A stretch of 64,000 nt of DNA from Aestuariimicrobium kwangyangense DSM 21549 (lineage in GTDB: Bacteria > Actinomycetota > Actinomycetes > Propionibacteriales > Propionibacteriaceae): positions 496,001 through 560,000 of the forward strand of contig NZ_ATXE01000001.1 in the NCBI RefSeq assembly GCF_000421525.1. Reading direction: 5' to 3'. Below the pieces are notes generated by a model. The model was not told where the DNA came from. It saw nothing but the letters and a program-made list of their open reading frames with translations, and did not search any database. This document shows positions 55,068 to 64,000 of this stretch, one piece after another. A program made the position numbers and the translations under genes. Position 1 is the first letter of the stretch. Each line of letters opens with the position of its first letter.

Positions 55068-56450
55068 TCAGCCGCGCCGCGGCCGAGCCGCCCGGAACCC
55101 TCGCCGGGCCGCGGCCGGAACGACCAGCCGCAGCACCAGACCGGCACCCGCGAGGGTGAGGGCAACCGCGGCCACCGCCAGGGCCAGCCACATCGGACCG
55201 CGGTCGATCGTGACCGACTCGCGTGGTGGCACCGGCGGGGGAGTGGGGCTGGACGAGGGGTGGCCCGAGGTCGGCGCGGCCGGTCCGGTGAGCGCCCGCA
55301 GTGGGTTCACCACACCGCTGCCCAGGTAGGGGTCGGGCACCGATGCCACGGGCGGGTCCGCCGTCTCGACCAGCCGCTGCTTCACCTGGGCCGGCGTCAA
55401 CCCGGGATGGCGTTGCAGCATGAGCGCCACCACCCCGCTGACGATCGGGGTCGCGAAGCTCGTGCCGCTCACCTGCGCGTACGCCTGGTTGGCCAGCTTC
55501 GCCTCGACACCCGACCCCTTGCCTGACGGAAGGGGCTGGCTGGGGGAGAGCGCGAGGATGCCCGCGCCGGGGGCGGCCACCGTCACCCGCATGGCGGAGT
55601 TCTGGTAGGCCTCCGCGGGTACCGCCTGGTCTTGTGGGTTGGTCATGCCCACCGCGATCACACCCGGGTAGGAGGCGGGGAAGGCCGGCCCCTGCAGTCC
55701 TTGGGCGGCGTTCCCGGCGGAGGCGACCACCACGACCCCGTGGTCGATGGCGTTGCGGACGGCCGCCGCGTACTCATCGGTGCCGAAACTCATGGCCTGC
55801 GAGATGTTGATGACGTCGACCCCCATGGCCACCGCGTCGTTGATGGCGGCGATCGTGGCGCTGGGGTCCTCCTTCTGGGCCGAACCCTGGTCGTCCGCCT
55901 GGTTCGTGAGGGCACGCATGGCGATCACCTTCGCCCCCGGGGCGACACCGGAGTAGCTGGTGCGCGGGTCTACACCGGGCTCGCCGACGATGATCGAGGT
56001 CACATTGGTGCCGTGGGTGCAATTGATGCCCTGCTCGGTGTCGCCCGGACCGCGCGGCCGCAACCTTTCCTTGTCGTCAAGGGGGAGGTAGTTGCGGGTG
56101 GAGATGCGTCGAGGGTCGAGCAGGGCAGAGTTGAGGTTCGAGACCCCGGTGTCGATCACTGCGATCGTCACCCCCGAGCCGTCGGCCAACTGCCACGCGC
56201 GGGTCAGGTCGAGTCGCTCCAGGTGCCACAACTTGGGAATGGCCGCCCCCGGTGTGGGCGAGACCGTCTGACACAGCGAAGCGTCCAGCCCAACGCCTTC
56301 GGCGCGGGCCGGGACGGGTGCCTGCGTGACCAGCAGCGACACCAGCGCACCGACGACGGCCGCCTGTCCCAGGCGGGAGCGAGGGGCCAGGCGGGGGCGG
56401 GGAGCCACGGTGGAGTGGGGGGCCAGTCGTGGTTCTCGGGGGCTGGTCAC
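55068..56450 (-). CDS. mycP: Mycosin, type VII secretion-associated subtilisin-like protease
   Basis: The protein has 460 residues from GTG 56450. A signal peptide (about 25-50, ending PVPARA) precedes an S8 protease domain with catalytic Asp100 (VIDTG), His146 (THGTNV), Asn247 and Ser331 (SGTSFATP). A C-terminal helix (LALAVAAVALTLAGAGLVLR) anchors it outside the membrane, as in MycP of ESX systems. It is convergent with eccC (7 bp apart). Confidence 0.94.
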   Translation of the reverse strand: MTSPREPRLAPHSTVAPRPRLAPRSRLGQAAVVGALVSLLVTQAPVPARAEGVGLDASLCQTVSPTPGAAIPKLWHLERLDLTRAWQLADGSGVTIAVIDTGVSNLNSALLDPRRISTRNYLPLDDKERLRPRGPGDTEQGINCTHGTNVTSIIVGEPGVDPRTSYSGVAPGAKVIAMRALTNQADDQGSAQKEDPSATIAAINDAVAMGVDVINISQAMSFGTDEYAAAVRNAIDHGVVVVASAGNAAQGLQGPAFPASYPGVIAVGMTNPQDQAVPAEAYQNSAMRVTVAAPGAGILALSPSQPLPSGKGSGVEAKLANQAYAQVSGTSFATPIVSGVVALMLQRHPGLTPAQVKQRLVETADPPVASVPDPYLGSGVVNPLRALTGPAAPTSGHPSSSPTPPPVPPRESVTIDRGPMWLALAVAAVALTLAGAGLVLRLVVPAAARRGFRAARPRRG

Positions 56451-56457
56451 GCTGATC

Positions 56458-56463
56458 AGGCTA
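56458..56463 (-). promoter_or_regulatory. -10 box of mycP
   Basis: TAGCCT lies 7 bases before GTG 56450 on the minus strand, in the leaderless layout. Confidence 0.5.
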
Positions 56464-56529
56464 ATGGGCCCCGGTGGCAGCGTCTGCGCCGTCGCCAGCA
56501 CGCAGCGGCCGGGTGACATCACCCGCGGC

Positions 56530-56535
56530 TAGGGT
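56530..56535 (+). promoter_or_regulatory. -10 box of the DUF2510 gene
   Basis: TAGGGT lies 7 bases before ATG 56543, in the leaderless layout. Confidence 0.5.
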
Positions 56536-56542
56536 GTCGGCC

Positions 56543-57478
56543 ATGGTCGGCAAGCGTGGACTGCCCCTCGGCAAGGGTCCTCGGGCGGGGTGGTACCCCG
56601 ACCCGGACGTGTCCGCGCGGTTCCGCTGGTGGGACGGCGGCCGGTGGACGACCTGGTTGTCGTCGACCAGGGAGCAGACCTTCCCGCCGCCCGGCGGAGC
56701 CACCGTGGTGCCCGTGCCCACCCGTCGCGACCGGGTGACCCGCGCCCTCTGGCTGGTGCTCGCGGTGCTCGTGCTGGCGATGGCCGTGATGGCTGCCGTC
56801 GGCATGGTCGTCAACCAGAGACGTGCAGAGGCTCGTCCACAGGTGTCGTGGGCACGGTCGGTCGCGCCGGCCCCCACACTCACCCCGGCAGGCCAGTACG
56901 GCACCATGCGCATCGACGGGTCGGGACTGGTGACCTTGGACGGCTACCTCACCGTGCGAGCCCCGCACGGCAGCGGGTGGACCGTGGGGAACGATGGGGG
57001 GACCACATCGTTGTCACCCTTCCTCGACCCGGCGCTGACCGTCGCTCATGCGTCGTCGGTCGACCCCAAGGGGTCCAATGGCACGTTCCTGGTGGGTCTC
57101 CCCGAACAGGCGCTGATCCCCGAGACGATCGACCAGACCGGGCCGGCGACGACACGCGCGCTGATCGAGGCGGCCTGGGGGGCCGACGAGAAGGAGCCCA
57201 CCCGGGTCTCGATCCGCTCCTCCCGCAAGGCACCGGCGATCGGCCAACCGCAGGGCACGACCGGTGCCGGGACCTCGCTGAGCGCGTGGCGGGTGACCGC
57301 CGACTTCGTCACGGGGCCCCGCTCGTCCGAGAAGGCCATGGTGCTCGACCTGACCTTCCTGCAGGTCACCCCCGGACAGTGGGTGATCATCGGCATGGCC
57401 ATGGGACGCGCCGTCGAATCCGAGTTGATGCCGCAGCTCGACGCGGCGCTCGCCTCGGCTGCGACGGCCCAGCGCTGA
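56543..57478 (+). CDS. DUF2510 membrane-anchored protein at the end of the ESX locus
   Basis: The protein has 311 residues. An N-terminal DUF2510 motif (GWYPDPDVSARFRWWDGGRW, 16-35) is followed by one helix (LWLVLAVLVLAMAVMAAVGM, about 70-90) and an extracytoplasmic domain of about 200 residues with no recognised family. DUF2510 proteins are common near type VII loci. It may be a secretion-linked accessory factor. It is divergent from mycP, 92 bp apart. Confidence 0.75.
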   Translation: MVGKRGLPLGKGPRAGWYPDPDVSARFRWWDGGRWTTWLSSTREQTFPPPGGATVVPVPTRRDRVTRALWLVLAVLVLAMAVMAAVGMVVNQRRAEARPQVSWARSVAPAPTLTPAGQYGTMRIDGSGLVTLDGYLTVRAPHGSGWTVGNDGGTTSLSPFLDPALTVAHASSVDPKGSNGTFLVGLPEQALIPETIDQTGPATTRALIEAAWGADEKEPTRVSIRSSRKAPAIGQPQGTTGAGTSLSAWRVTADFVTGPRSSEKAMVLDLTFLQVTPGQWVIIGMAMGRAVESELMPQLDAALASAATAQR

Positions 57479-57530
57479 CCGACGCAGCCATCCGGACGAG
57501 ACCCCGGGCGAAGGGGGCGGGTGGTCGTCC

Positions 57531-57536
57531 TAGAGT
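57531..57536 (+). promoter_or_regulatory. -10 box of pheA
   Basis: TAGAGT lies 7 bases before ATG 57544, in the leaderless layout. No leader peptide with Phe codons is visible. Confidence 0.5.
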
Positions 57537-57543
57537 GACAGCC

Positions 57544-58446
57544 ATGCTCGGATACTTCGGCCCCGCCGGAACCTTCACCCATCAGGCGCTGCTGAGCCTC
57601 GACCAGGGTGATGGCATTCCCTTCGCGACCGTGGGGGCAGCCCTCGACGCCGCCGCGGTCGGTGAGGTGTCAGCGGCGCTGGTGCCCATCGAGAACTCGG
57701 TCGAGGGAGGGGTGTCGGCCACCCTCGACACGCTTGCCTCCATCGGCTCGCTGTGGATCGTCCGTGAGGTGCTGCTGCCCGTTCAGTTCGGGCTGTTCGT
57801 CCGTCCGGGCACCCCGCTGACGGAGGTGCGGCGGGTGCTCACCCACCCCCACGCCGCGGCCCAGTGCCGCGACTGGTTGCGGACGAACCTGCCCGGGGCC
57901 ATCGTCACCGAGGGCGGCTCGACTGCCGGTGCGGCCCAGGAGGTGTCGGATCCCTCGTCCAAGTACGACGCCGCCGTGTGCGCGCACGTCGCGGGCGAGA
58001 TGTACGGGCTCGAGCTGGCCGCCGACGCCATCGCCGACAACACCTCGGCGGTGACCCGGTTCGTGCTGGTGGCCCGCCGCGGGCAGGTGCAGGAACGCAC
58101 GGGCGCCGACAAGACGACCCTGGTGGCCTACATGCACGAGGACCACCCGGGCGCCCTGCTCGAGATCCTCGAACAGTTCGCCACCCGCGGCATCAACCTC
58201 TCGCGCATCGAGTCGAGGCCCACCAAGACCACGCTCGGCTCGTACTGCTTCTCGATCGACGCCGACGGCCACCTGAGGGACGCACGCATGTCCGAGGCCC
58301 TGCTCGGGTTGAAGCGGGTGTGCAAGGACGTCATCTTCCTCGGTTCGTACCCGCGTGCCGACCGTGCCCAGCCTTCGCTGGCGCGGGGCACCTCGGACGC
58401 CGAGCACGAGGCCGCCAAGGCCTGGCTGGAGGGTCTGGGCGCCTGA
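57544..58446 (+). CDS. pheA: Prephenate dehydratase
   Basis: The protein has 300 residues, the monofunctional length. It converts prephenate to phenylpyruvate in phenylalanine synthesis. The catalytic domain has GYFGPAGTFTHQAL, IENSVEGGVSATLD and NTSAVTRFVLV (the TRF motif). The ACT domain has HPGALLEILEQF (GALV-type) and LSRIESRPTK (ESRP motif), which bind phenylalanine for feedback inhibition. No chorismate mutase domain is present. Confidence 0.95.
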   Translation: MLGYFGPAGTFTHQALLSLDQGDGIPFATVGAALDAAAVGEVSAALVPIENSVEGGVSATLDTLASIGSLWIVREVLLPVQFGLFVRPGTPLTEVRRVLTHPHAAAQCRDWLRTNLPGAIVTEGGSTAGAAQEVSDPSSKYDAAVCAHVAGEMYGLELAADAIADNTSAVTRFVLVARRGQVQERTGADKTTLVAYMHEDHPGALLEILEQFATRGINLSRIESRPTKTTLGSYCFSIDADGHLRDARMSEALLGLKRVCKDVIFLGSYPRADRAQPSLARGTSDAEHEAAKAWLEGLGA

Positions 58447-58457
58447 CCCCACCGCCG

Positions 58458-58525
58458 GCAAACTCACCTCTTGGTCACACTGCATGGCCATGAGCGTGAA
58501 GTTTGCGCGAGAGGGTGAAGTTTGC
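58458..58525. repeat. REP-like inverted repeat, copy B
   Basis: The left arm GCAAACTCACCTCTTGG pairs imperfectly with GAGAGGGTGAAGTTTGC. GTGAAGTTTGC also occurs twice directly (58496-58506 and 58515-58525). Copy A at 32390 has the same arms and similar spacing, including the shared TCTxGGTCAxACTGC after the left arm. Confidence 0.5.
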
Positions 58526-58566
58526 GGCCGCGGACACACCCGCGGGCCACGGGGCCGCCGAGACGA

Positions 58567-60126
58567 TCAGGGGCGAACGATCAGCAGACAGCCAGGCTCG
58601 ATCCGGGCCTCGAAGCTGCGTGCCTGGTCGATGGTGTCGCCGTCGAGTTCGTAGGGCAGGGGTTCGGCCACGTCGAAACGCAGGTGGCGCCCTTGGCGCA
58701 TCAGCACCTTGTGCCGTCTCCTGAGCAGCACACCCACCCCGTAGGCGAACCACTCACCGACGTTGCGGGGCGCCGTCACGACCACGTCGAGCAGGCCGTC
58801 GGACGGGTCCGCCTCGGGGAACAGCGACAGCCCCGACTGCACCTCGCCGACGTTGCCGACCAGCATCAGGGTGGCCGGCCCCTCGTGGATGACGTGCCCA
58901 TCGAGGGTGACCGTGGCCTGGACCGGCGGGGTCAGCAGGTTCTGGGCGATGGCGACGGCATAGGCGACCGATTTCACGGTGCGCTTGAGGCGCGGATCGG
59001 TGGAGGCCATCACCAGTCCGTCGATGCCGAGCCCGGCCATGACAGCGACGTGCTCGGACTGCCCGGCTCGTCCGTCAACGGTGACCTTCAGCAGGTCGAT
59101 GGCGCTGGGACGACCGTCCAGGGCCAGGGCGAGGGCGGCGTCCAGGTCGGTGGGGACCCCGAGGTTGTGGGCCAGCAGGTTCGCCGTGCCACTGGGGATG
59201 AGGGCGAGCGGCACCCCACTGCCCGCGAGTTCCCCGGCGACGATCCGGACGGTGCCGTCGCCGCCGGCCGCCAGCACCAGGTCAGCCTTCGCCGCGATGG
59301 CGTCGCGCGCCATCTGGTGACCCGGGTCGGCCACCGACGTCTCGAACCACAGCGGTTCGGCCCAGCCTCGGGCAGCGAGTTCTCGGGTGAGCACCCTGCG
59401 GAAGGTGGCCAGGTCGAGCACCTTGGCGGGATTGACGATCACCGCGCACCGCGGCATCGGCCCCTCGACCGCCGGTGGTGCCAGCGCCCAGCGAGGGTCG
59501 ACGTGAACCCCGCAGACCCACAGCGACAGCGAGGTCAGACAGGCGCCCAACAACACCGCGCCCACCAGGTCGGTGGTGTGGTGCGCAGCGAGCAGCCAAC
59601 GGTTGACTCCGATCGCCACCACGGTGAGCACCGCCAGCACCCGCACCAGCACCTGGGTGCGTCGCTTGCGGCGGGCGATGGTGACCGCCACCGAGACCAG
59701 GATGGCCGCGACGGTGAAGGCGAGCACGTGCCCGGACGGATAGGCCCAGCCCCGGTCGGTCGACAACTCGGAGAAGTCGTTGGGCGGACGAGGTCGGTGC
59801 AGCACCCGTTTGAAGAGTTGGTCCACCAGCCAGCCCACGGAGGCCGCCACCACCACGGCGGTGCCGAACCGACGCAGATTGGCCCGCAGGGCCCACCAGC
59901 CGAGGGCGATCGTGAGCAGCGGCATCACCACGACCGGCTGGGTGACGAACGCGATCGCGGTTGCGGCCTCGGCCCACCAGGTTCCTGGTTGCACGGTGAA
60001 GTGGTCGGCGTCCAAGGGGGCCAGCACGGTGGTGCGCAGGGTCAACCACGTGAAGACGGCGAAGGCGACGCCGAACCCCAGACTCGTCCACGCAGCGAGT
60101 CGCACGGGGTGGGGACGCGGTGCCAT
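58567..60126 (-). CDS. PAP2 phosphatase/diacylglycerol kinase fusion
   Basis: The protein has 519 residues. The N-terminal half has several membrane helices and the PAP2 motifs KRVLHRPRP, YPSGHVLAF and HHTTDLVGAVLLG. The C-terminal half is a soluble DAGK catalytic domain: CAVIVNPAKV, AAGGDGTVRIVAGELAG and IPSGTANLLAHNL. The two activities act on opposite sides of lipid phosphate turnover (phosphatidate and diacylglycerol). Such fusions are known in actinobacteria. Which activity dominates cannot be read from sequence. Confidence 0.9.
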   Translation of the reverse strand: MAPRPHPVRLAAWTSLGFGVAFAVFTWLTLRTTVLAPLDADHFTVQPGTWWAEAATAIAFVTQPVVVMPLLTIALGWWALRANLRRFGTAVVVAASVGWLVDQLFKRVLHRPRPPNDFSELSTDRGWAYPSGHVLAFTVAAILVSVAVTIARRKRRTQVLVRVLAVLTVVAIGVNRWLLAAHHTTDLVGAVLLGACLTSLSLWVCGVHVDPRWALAPPAVEGPMPRCAVIVNPAKVLDLATFRRVLTRELAARGWAEPLWFETSVADPGHQMARDAIAAKADLVLAAGGDGTVRIVAGELAGSGVPLALIPSGTANLLAHNLGVPTDLDAALALALDGRPSAIDLLKVTVDGRAGQSEHVAVMAGLGIDGLVMASTDPRLKRTVKSVAYAVAIAQNLLTPPVQATVTLDGHVIHEGPATLMLVGNVGEVQSGLSLFPEADPSDGLLDVVVTAPRNVGEWFAYGVGVLLRRRHKVLMRQGRHLRFDVAEPLPYELDGDTIDQARSFEARIEPGCLLIVRP

Positions 60127-60132
60127 GGCGCG

Positions 60133-60138
60133 AGCCTA
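60133..60138 (-). promoter_or_regulatory. -10 box of the PAP2/DAGK gene
   Basis: TAGGCT lies 6 bases before ATG 60126 on the minus strand, in the leaderless layout. Confidence 0.5.
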
Positions 60139-60234
60139 GCGAGAGCGCACCCGCCAACGGTGTCGAATGGGTGCCACCCCATCCGTGGACCAGGTGAGGC
60201 GGCACCCGGCCGTCGCACACGAGAGGAACCTGTC

Positions 60235-60588
60235 ATGCCCCAGTACCTGATCGCGTTCAATGACGAGTGGGTGCCCCCGCACACGCACGACCAGCTCATC
60301 GACAAGCGCGACCGGTCCCTGGCCGTGCTCGACGAGATGGAGCAGGCGGGGGTGTTCGTGTTCGGCAACGGAGGCATCGACGCCTCCACTGCCCTGTTCT
60401 CGGTCGAGGCCCGCGAGGGCCAACCGGTCTTCACCGACGGCCCCTTCGTCGAGACCAAGGAGCACCTGGGCGGGTTCACGGTCATCGACGTCCCCGATGA
60501 CGAGGCCGCCCGAGACTGGGCCGGACGACTGGCCGTCGCCCTCGACTGGCCGCAGGAGGTGCACCGTTTTCCGGGCATGCCCGAGTGA
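60235..60588 (+). CDS. YciI-family protein
   Basis: The protein has 117 residues from ATG 60235, preceded by GAGAGGAA. The YCII pattern is clear: YLIAFNDEW at the N-terminus, then FTDGPFVETKEHLGGFTVIDV, whose first part is the DGPF-x-E motif of DGPF-domain proteins. Members are small ferredoxin-like dimers of uncertain, possibly enzymatic, role, sometimes linked to ECF sigma factors; none is adjacent here. Confidence 0.85.
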   Translation: MPQYLIAFNDEWVPPHTHDQLIDKRDRSLAVLDEMEQAGVFVFGNGGIDASTALFSVEAREGQPVFTDGPFVETKEHLGGFTVIDVPDDEAARDWAGRLAVALDWPQEVHRFPGMPE

Positions 60589-60599
60589 GCGGTGGCCGA

Positions 60600-60605
60600 T
60601 AGGCT
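60600..60605 (+). promoter_or_regulatory. -10 box of serS
   Basis: TAGGCT lies 6 bases before ATG 60612, in the leaderless layout. No T-box-like leader is seen. Confidence 0.5.
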
Positions 60606-60611
60606 GAGGCC

Positions 60612-61886
60612 ATGATCGACCCGAAGCTGCTGCGCACCGACCCCGACCGCATCCGTCGCTCCCAGATCGCCCGCGGCGAGTCGGTCGAGATCGTTGACGA
60701 GCTGATCGACGCGGACGAGGGACGCCGTGCTGGTATCGGTGCGTTCGAGGCACTGCGTGCCGAACAGAAGGACCTCGGCAAGCAGGTCGCTCGCGCCTCC
60801 GGCGACGAGAAGGCCGCCCTCCTGGCGCGAACCAGGCAACTGGCCGGCGAGGTCAAGCAGGCGCAGGTCGACGCCGACCTTGCCGGAGCCCGATATGACG
60901 AACTCATCCGCCAGGTCGGCAACCTGGTGATCGACGGCGTTCCGATCGGGGGGGAGGACGACGGCGTACTGCTCGAGACCGTCGGCACTCCCCGTGACTT
61001 CGCCGCCGAGGGCTTCGAGCCCGAGGACCACCTCGCCATCGGCGAGCGGCTCAAGGCCATCGACATGGAGCGGGGTGCCAAGGTCTCCGGCAGCCGCTTC
61101 TACTTCCTGACCGGGGTGGGCGCCCAGTTGGAGTTGGCCCTGCTCAACCTGGCCATGCAGAAGGCCGCGGAATGGGGCTTCACGCCGATGATCCCGCCGG
61201 CCCTGGTGAAGCCCGAGGCGATGGAGGGCACCGGGTTCCTGGGGCAGGCCGCCCAGGACGTGTACCGGCTCGAGGCGGACGACCTGTACCTGGTCGGTAC
61301 GTCCGAGGTGGCCCTGGCCGCCTACCACTCCGACGAGATCCTCGACCGGGGCTCGCTGCCGCTGCAGTACGTGGCCTTCAGCCCCTGTTACCGGCGCGAA
61401 GCCGGTTCCTACGGCAAGGACACCCGTGGCATCTTCCGGGTGCACTGGTTCGACAAGGTGGAGATGTTCGTCCACTGCCGGCCCGAGGACGCCGAGGAGT
61501 GGCACCAGAAGTTGCTGGGGTTCGAGAAGGAGTTCATCCAGCTGCTCGAGATCCCCTTCCAGGTGCTGGACGTAGCCGCCGGGGACCTGGGGTTGTCGGC
61601 TGCCCGCAAGTACGACTGCTATGGCTGGGTGCCGAGCCAGAACCGCTACCGCGAGATCACCTCGGCCTCCAACTGCACCGACTTCCAGGCCCGCCGGCTC
61701 AACATCCGCTCCCGGGACGAGCACGGGGTGGGGCCGGTGGCCACGCTCAACGGCACGCTGTGCTCGATGGCTCGTCCGATCATCATGATCCTCGAGAACC
61801 ACCAACAGGCCGACGGTTCGGTGCGGGTGCCGCAGGCTCTTCGTCCGTACTTCGGTGGCAAGGAATTCCTGACGCCCCCGAACTGA
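60612..61886 (+). CDS. serS: Serine--tRNA ligase
   Basis: The protein has 424 residues. The N-terminal coiled-coil tRNA arm spans about 30-100. Class II motif 2 is [20 protein letters not shown] and motif 3 is [20 protein letters not shown]. The serine-pocket segment [15 protein letters not shown] is present. It charges tRNA-Ser and, where present, tRNA-Sec. It has a leaderless start and is convergent with the HAD gene, 3 bp apart. Confidence 0.97.
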   Translation: MIDPKLLRTDPDRIRRSQIARGESVEIVDELIDADEGRRAGIGAFEALRAEQKDLGKQVARASGDEKAALLARTRQLAGEVKQAQVDADLAGARYDELIRQVGNLVIDGVPIGGEDDGVLLETVGTPRDFAAEGFEPEDHLAIGERLKAIDMERGAKVSGSRFYFLTGVGAQLELALLNLAMQKAAEWGFTPMIPPALVKPEAMEGTGFLGQAAQDVYRLEADDLYLVGTSEVALAAYHSDEILDRGSLPLQYVAFSPCYRREAGSYGKDTRGIFRVHWFDKVEMFVHCRPEDAEEWHQKLLGFEKEFIQLLEIPFQVLDVAAGDLGLSAARKYDCYGWVPSQNRYREITSASNCTDFQARRLNIRSRDEHGVGPVATLNGTLCSMARPIIMILENHQQADGSVRVPQALRPYFGGKEFLTPPN

Positions 61887-61889
61887 GCG

Positions 61890-62675
61890 TCAGCCGAACC
61901 AGCGATCGAGTTCTGCGGCGGTGCCGTGGTCGTCGAAGTCGCCGGTGACGTCGTCGGCGACCTCGTGCACGCCGGTGGGGGCGTTGCCCATGGCGACCCC
62001 GCGCCCGGCCCACTGCAGCATCTCGAGGTCGTTGAACCCGTCACCGATGGCGAGCACGTCTGCGCGGTCGACACCCAGGTCGTCGGCCACCTGCGCCAGG
62101 CCCGAGGCCTTGTTGACGCCCAGCGGCGCGATGTCGAGCCAGGTCGACCAGCCGATGGCGTAGCTGACCCCGTGCAGGCCCACGTGTTGGGCCAACTCCT
62201 CGAACTCCTCGATGGGGGCATCGGGGTCGCGGATCACCACGCGGCTGGCGGGCTCGGCGCACAGCTGCTCCACCGACTCGATGATCATCTCGCCCTGCAG
62301 GTCCCCGTCGGGAAAGGGCTTGGTGATGCGGTAACCGGTGCCGATCACCTCGACGGCGATGGCCGCGTTGGGCGCCAGTTCGTTGACCCGCCGGATCACG
62401 GGCCCCGGGTCGAAGGTCTGCACGACGCGCAGGTCGAAGGGTGGGTAGTGCACGACCACCGCCCCGTTGGAACTGACGTGGACGCCGCGGGGGAGCCCGA
62501 GTTGGTGGACGACCGGCTCGGTCGAGAACCAGCCTCGTCCGGTGGCGAGCACGACGGGAACGCCGGCGTCGACCACGCGCCCGACCGCCTCCCTGACCGG
62601 GTCGGGCAGCACACCGTCATGGGACAGCAGGGTGCCGTCGATGTCGAGGGCGACAAGGCGGGGGCGGAAGCTCAT
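61890..62675 (-). CDS. Cof-type HAD phosphatase
   Basis: The protein has 261 residues. Motif I is VALDIDGTLLSHDGVLP, motif II is VVLATGRG, and motif IV is VLAIGDGFNDLEML, with the IIB cap between. Members dephosphorylate sugar phosphates or cofactors such as FMN and PLP. The exact substrate is open. Its 3' end faces serS. Confidence 0.9.
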   Translation of the reverse strand: MSFRPRLVALDIDGTLLSHDGVLPDPVREAVGRVVDAGVPVVLATGRGWFSTEPVVHQLGLPRGVHVSSNGAVVVHYPPFDLRVVQTFDPGPVIRRVNELAPNAAIAVEVIGTGYRITKPFPDGDLQGEMIIESVEQLCAEPASRVVIRDPDAPIEEFEELAQHVGLHGVSYAIGWSTWLDIAPLGVNKASGLAQVADDLGVDRADVLAIGDGFNDLEMLQWAGRGVAMGNAPTGVHEVADDVTGDFDDHGTAAELDRWFG

Positions 62676-62772
62676 GGACCCAGCCTGCCAGTCGTTGCGG
62701 CATGCACCACATCGGCCCGTGTGGCCCGGACCCGAACTTTCGGTGACACGCCCATGTCAACGCTCCGCGCGA

Positions 62773-64000
62773 CTACCGGCCAGCCGCCTTCTTGGCGGCC
62801 GCCCGCAGGATCTCGATGATCCGGGGACGAAGCCTCGCCACCGACACGATCTCGTCGACCGAGCCGACCTGCACGGCTCGCTCGATGGAGTGCACCGCGT
62901 CGAACTCCTGACCGACGATCGAGATCATGTCGGCCCGCACCGTCTGGCGCAGTTCGCTGAGCTCGGCCTGCAGCAGGGAGCGCTCCTCGTCGCGGGCGCA
63001 CTCGAGCCGGGTGCGCAGGTCGACGATGCGGGGATCGTCCTCGACCCGCTTGGCGACGTCACGGGAGAAGACGACGGCTGCGGCCGGGGCGCCACCGAGC
63101 ACCGACGCGTAGGAACCCTCGAGCGCCAACACCGTCATGTTGGGGTTGAGCGCCTTCGAGAAGACCACGAAGGCCCCACCGTGGTATCGGGAGATGACCA
63201 CGAAGATGATCGGTCCACGGAAGTTGACCATCGCCCGGCCGATCTCGGCGCCGTACTCCAACTGCAGGTGGCGCAGGCTCTCGGGCGACCCGTCGAAGCC
63301 CGACAGGTTCGCCAACACGACCAACGGACGATTGCCCGAGGCCGAGTTGATGGCCCGTGCGGTCTTCTTCGAGGACTGCGGGAACAGGGTGCCGGCCGTG
63401 AACTGGTCGGGACCGTCGGCAGGGAGGAAGCCAGCGCGGGGGATCGCCTTGGACTCGATGCCGACCAACTGCACCGGCATGCCGCCGATGGTGGTGTCGT
63501 GCACCACTGCGGTGTCGGCGTCGGCCATGCCGGCCCACCGCTCCAGGGGTTCGTGGTCGCTGTCGGCCAAGGCCCTCATCACCGTGCGGATGTCGAACGG
63601 CTTCTTGCGCTGCGCGTTCTTCTCCACCGAGAAGATCTCGCCGACGGTGGCGAAGTCGCTGCCCTCCAGTTCGTGGGGGGTCGACGAGATGTCGCGGTCG
63701 TCCGGGTCGCTGGTCTCGATCACCCGGGGCCCCGGTTCGCCGGGTGCGACCCAAGCGTGTTCGTGGTGGCGCATCAGCACGCTCTGCGCTGCCGCCAGGT
63801 CGGGCGCCCAGTACTGCGCCTCACCGTTGGGGCCCATGATCCGGTCATAGCCGCCCAGCCCGAAGTTGTCCTCGGCGCTGACGCCACCGGAGAAGTCGAG
63901 CGACTGCTTGCCCGTCAGCACCATGGCCGAGTCGGGGGTCATCACCAGGATGCCCTTGGTGTGCATCAGCATGGTGGCCTCGGCGTTCCAGTACGGCTGG
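62773..64000 (-). CDS. Carboxyltransferase domain of a large acyl-CoA carboxylase, C-terminal part
   Basis: The frame is open to the window edge (PYWNAEATMLMHTKGILVMT follows the last visible bases), so the N-terminal part lies beyond it; 408 codons are visible. SLDFSGGVSAEDNFGLGGYD, GFLPADGPDQFTAGTLFPQS, INSASGNRPLVVLANLSGF and GGAFVVFSKALNPNM follow the plan of the eukaryotic-type ACC carboxyltransferase. In actinobacteria this domain belongs to a fused biotin carboxylase/carboxyltransferase of about 1,800 residues. It carboxylates acetyl- or another acyl-CoA. The C-terminal end is a helical region with no biotin-attachment motif in view. Confidence 0.8.
   Translation of the reverse strand, partial: QPYWNAEATMLMHTKGILVMTPDSAMVLTGKQSLDFSGGVSAEDNFGLGGYDRIMGPNGEAQYWAPDLAAAQSVLMRHHEHAWVAPGEPGPRVIETSDPDDRDISSTPHELEGSDFATVGEIFSVEKNAQRKKPFDIRTVMRALADSDHEPLERWAGMADADTAVVHDTTIGGMPVQLVGIESKAIPRAGFLPADGPDQFTAGTLFPQSSKKTARAINSASGNRPLVVLANLSGFDGSPESLRHLQLEYGAEIGRAMVNFRGPIIFVVISRYHGGAFVVFSKALNPNMTVLALEGSYASVLGGAPAAAVVFSRDVAKRVEDDPRIVDLRTRLECARDEERSLLQAELSELRQTVRADMISIVGQEFDAVHSIERAVQVGSVDEIVSVARLRPRIIEILRAAAKKAAGR

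Noticed and set aside
58522-60235. Upstream extension of the YciI-family gene to almost 690 codons
   Set aside because: The extension is antisense to the PAP2/DAGK gene; a clear ribosome site and the family N-terminus place the start at 60235.

Overview
The window looks like a chromosomal segment of a high-GC actinobacterium. The signs are many leaderless genes with a TANNNT box 6-7 bases before the start codon, GTG starts, a type VII (ESX) secretion locus with mycosin, and a fused acyl-CoA carboxylase. Gene content would fit the Propionibacteriales, but I cannot fix the genus from sequence alone. I see no tRNA, rRNA, CRISPR array or complete transposon.

Region 1 (1-18,694) is an accessory, defence-type island. 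In order it holds the 3' part of an adenine-specific DNA methyltransferase, a 2,112-aa DEAD/DEAH helicase with DUF1998 and a nuclease-fold tail (similar in layout to Druantia DruE), a UvrD-type helicase with a RelE-like N-terminus, a GIY-YIG nuclease on the opposite strand, a 909-aa protein joining an SSL2/XPB-type SF2 helicase to a nearly complete sigma-70 factor, and a DUF262/DUF1524 (GmrSD-like) nuclease. Behind these lies decayed material: a HigA antitoxin whose HigB partner is reduced to 27 codons, and a frameshifted nucleotidyltransferase operon that loses its 5' end exactly at the next core gene. The helicase-sigma fusion is the most unusual item in the window.

Region 2 (18,695-43,700) is housekeeping: a holin-like membrane protein, a monooxygenase-fold protein, fumC, two secreted metallophosphatase/nucleotidases, argF, a heterodimeric ABC exporter, a MauE/thioredoxin-like protein, a HAD phosphatase with a HemY-type oxidase, a LuxR-type response regulator, an E1-alpha/E1-beta/E2 2-oxoacid dehydrogenase operon behind a perfect palindrome, alr with a DUF4282 gene, an EcsC-like protein, and aat with an fpg/nei glycosylase.

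Region 3 (43,800-57,478) is an ESX locus: two WXG100 substrates, eccB, eccE, an unassigned 221-aa ORF, eccD, eccC, mycP and a DUF2510 membrane protein, with a methyltransferase and a DUF3995 gene in the middle. As written, eccC is frameshifted in a run of five G within its third ATPase domain.

Region 4 (57,544-64,000) holds pheA, a PAP2/diacylglycerol-kinase fusion, a YciI-family gene, serS, a Cof-type HAD phosphatase and the 3' part of a large carboxyltransferase gene. Two copies of a REP-like inverted repeat lie in intergenic gaps near 32.4 and 58.5 kb.
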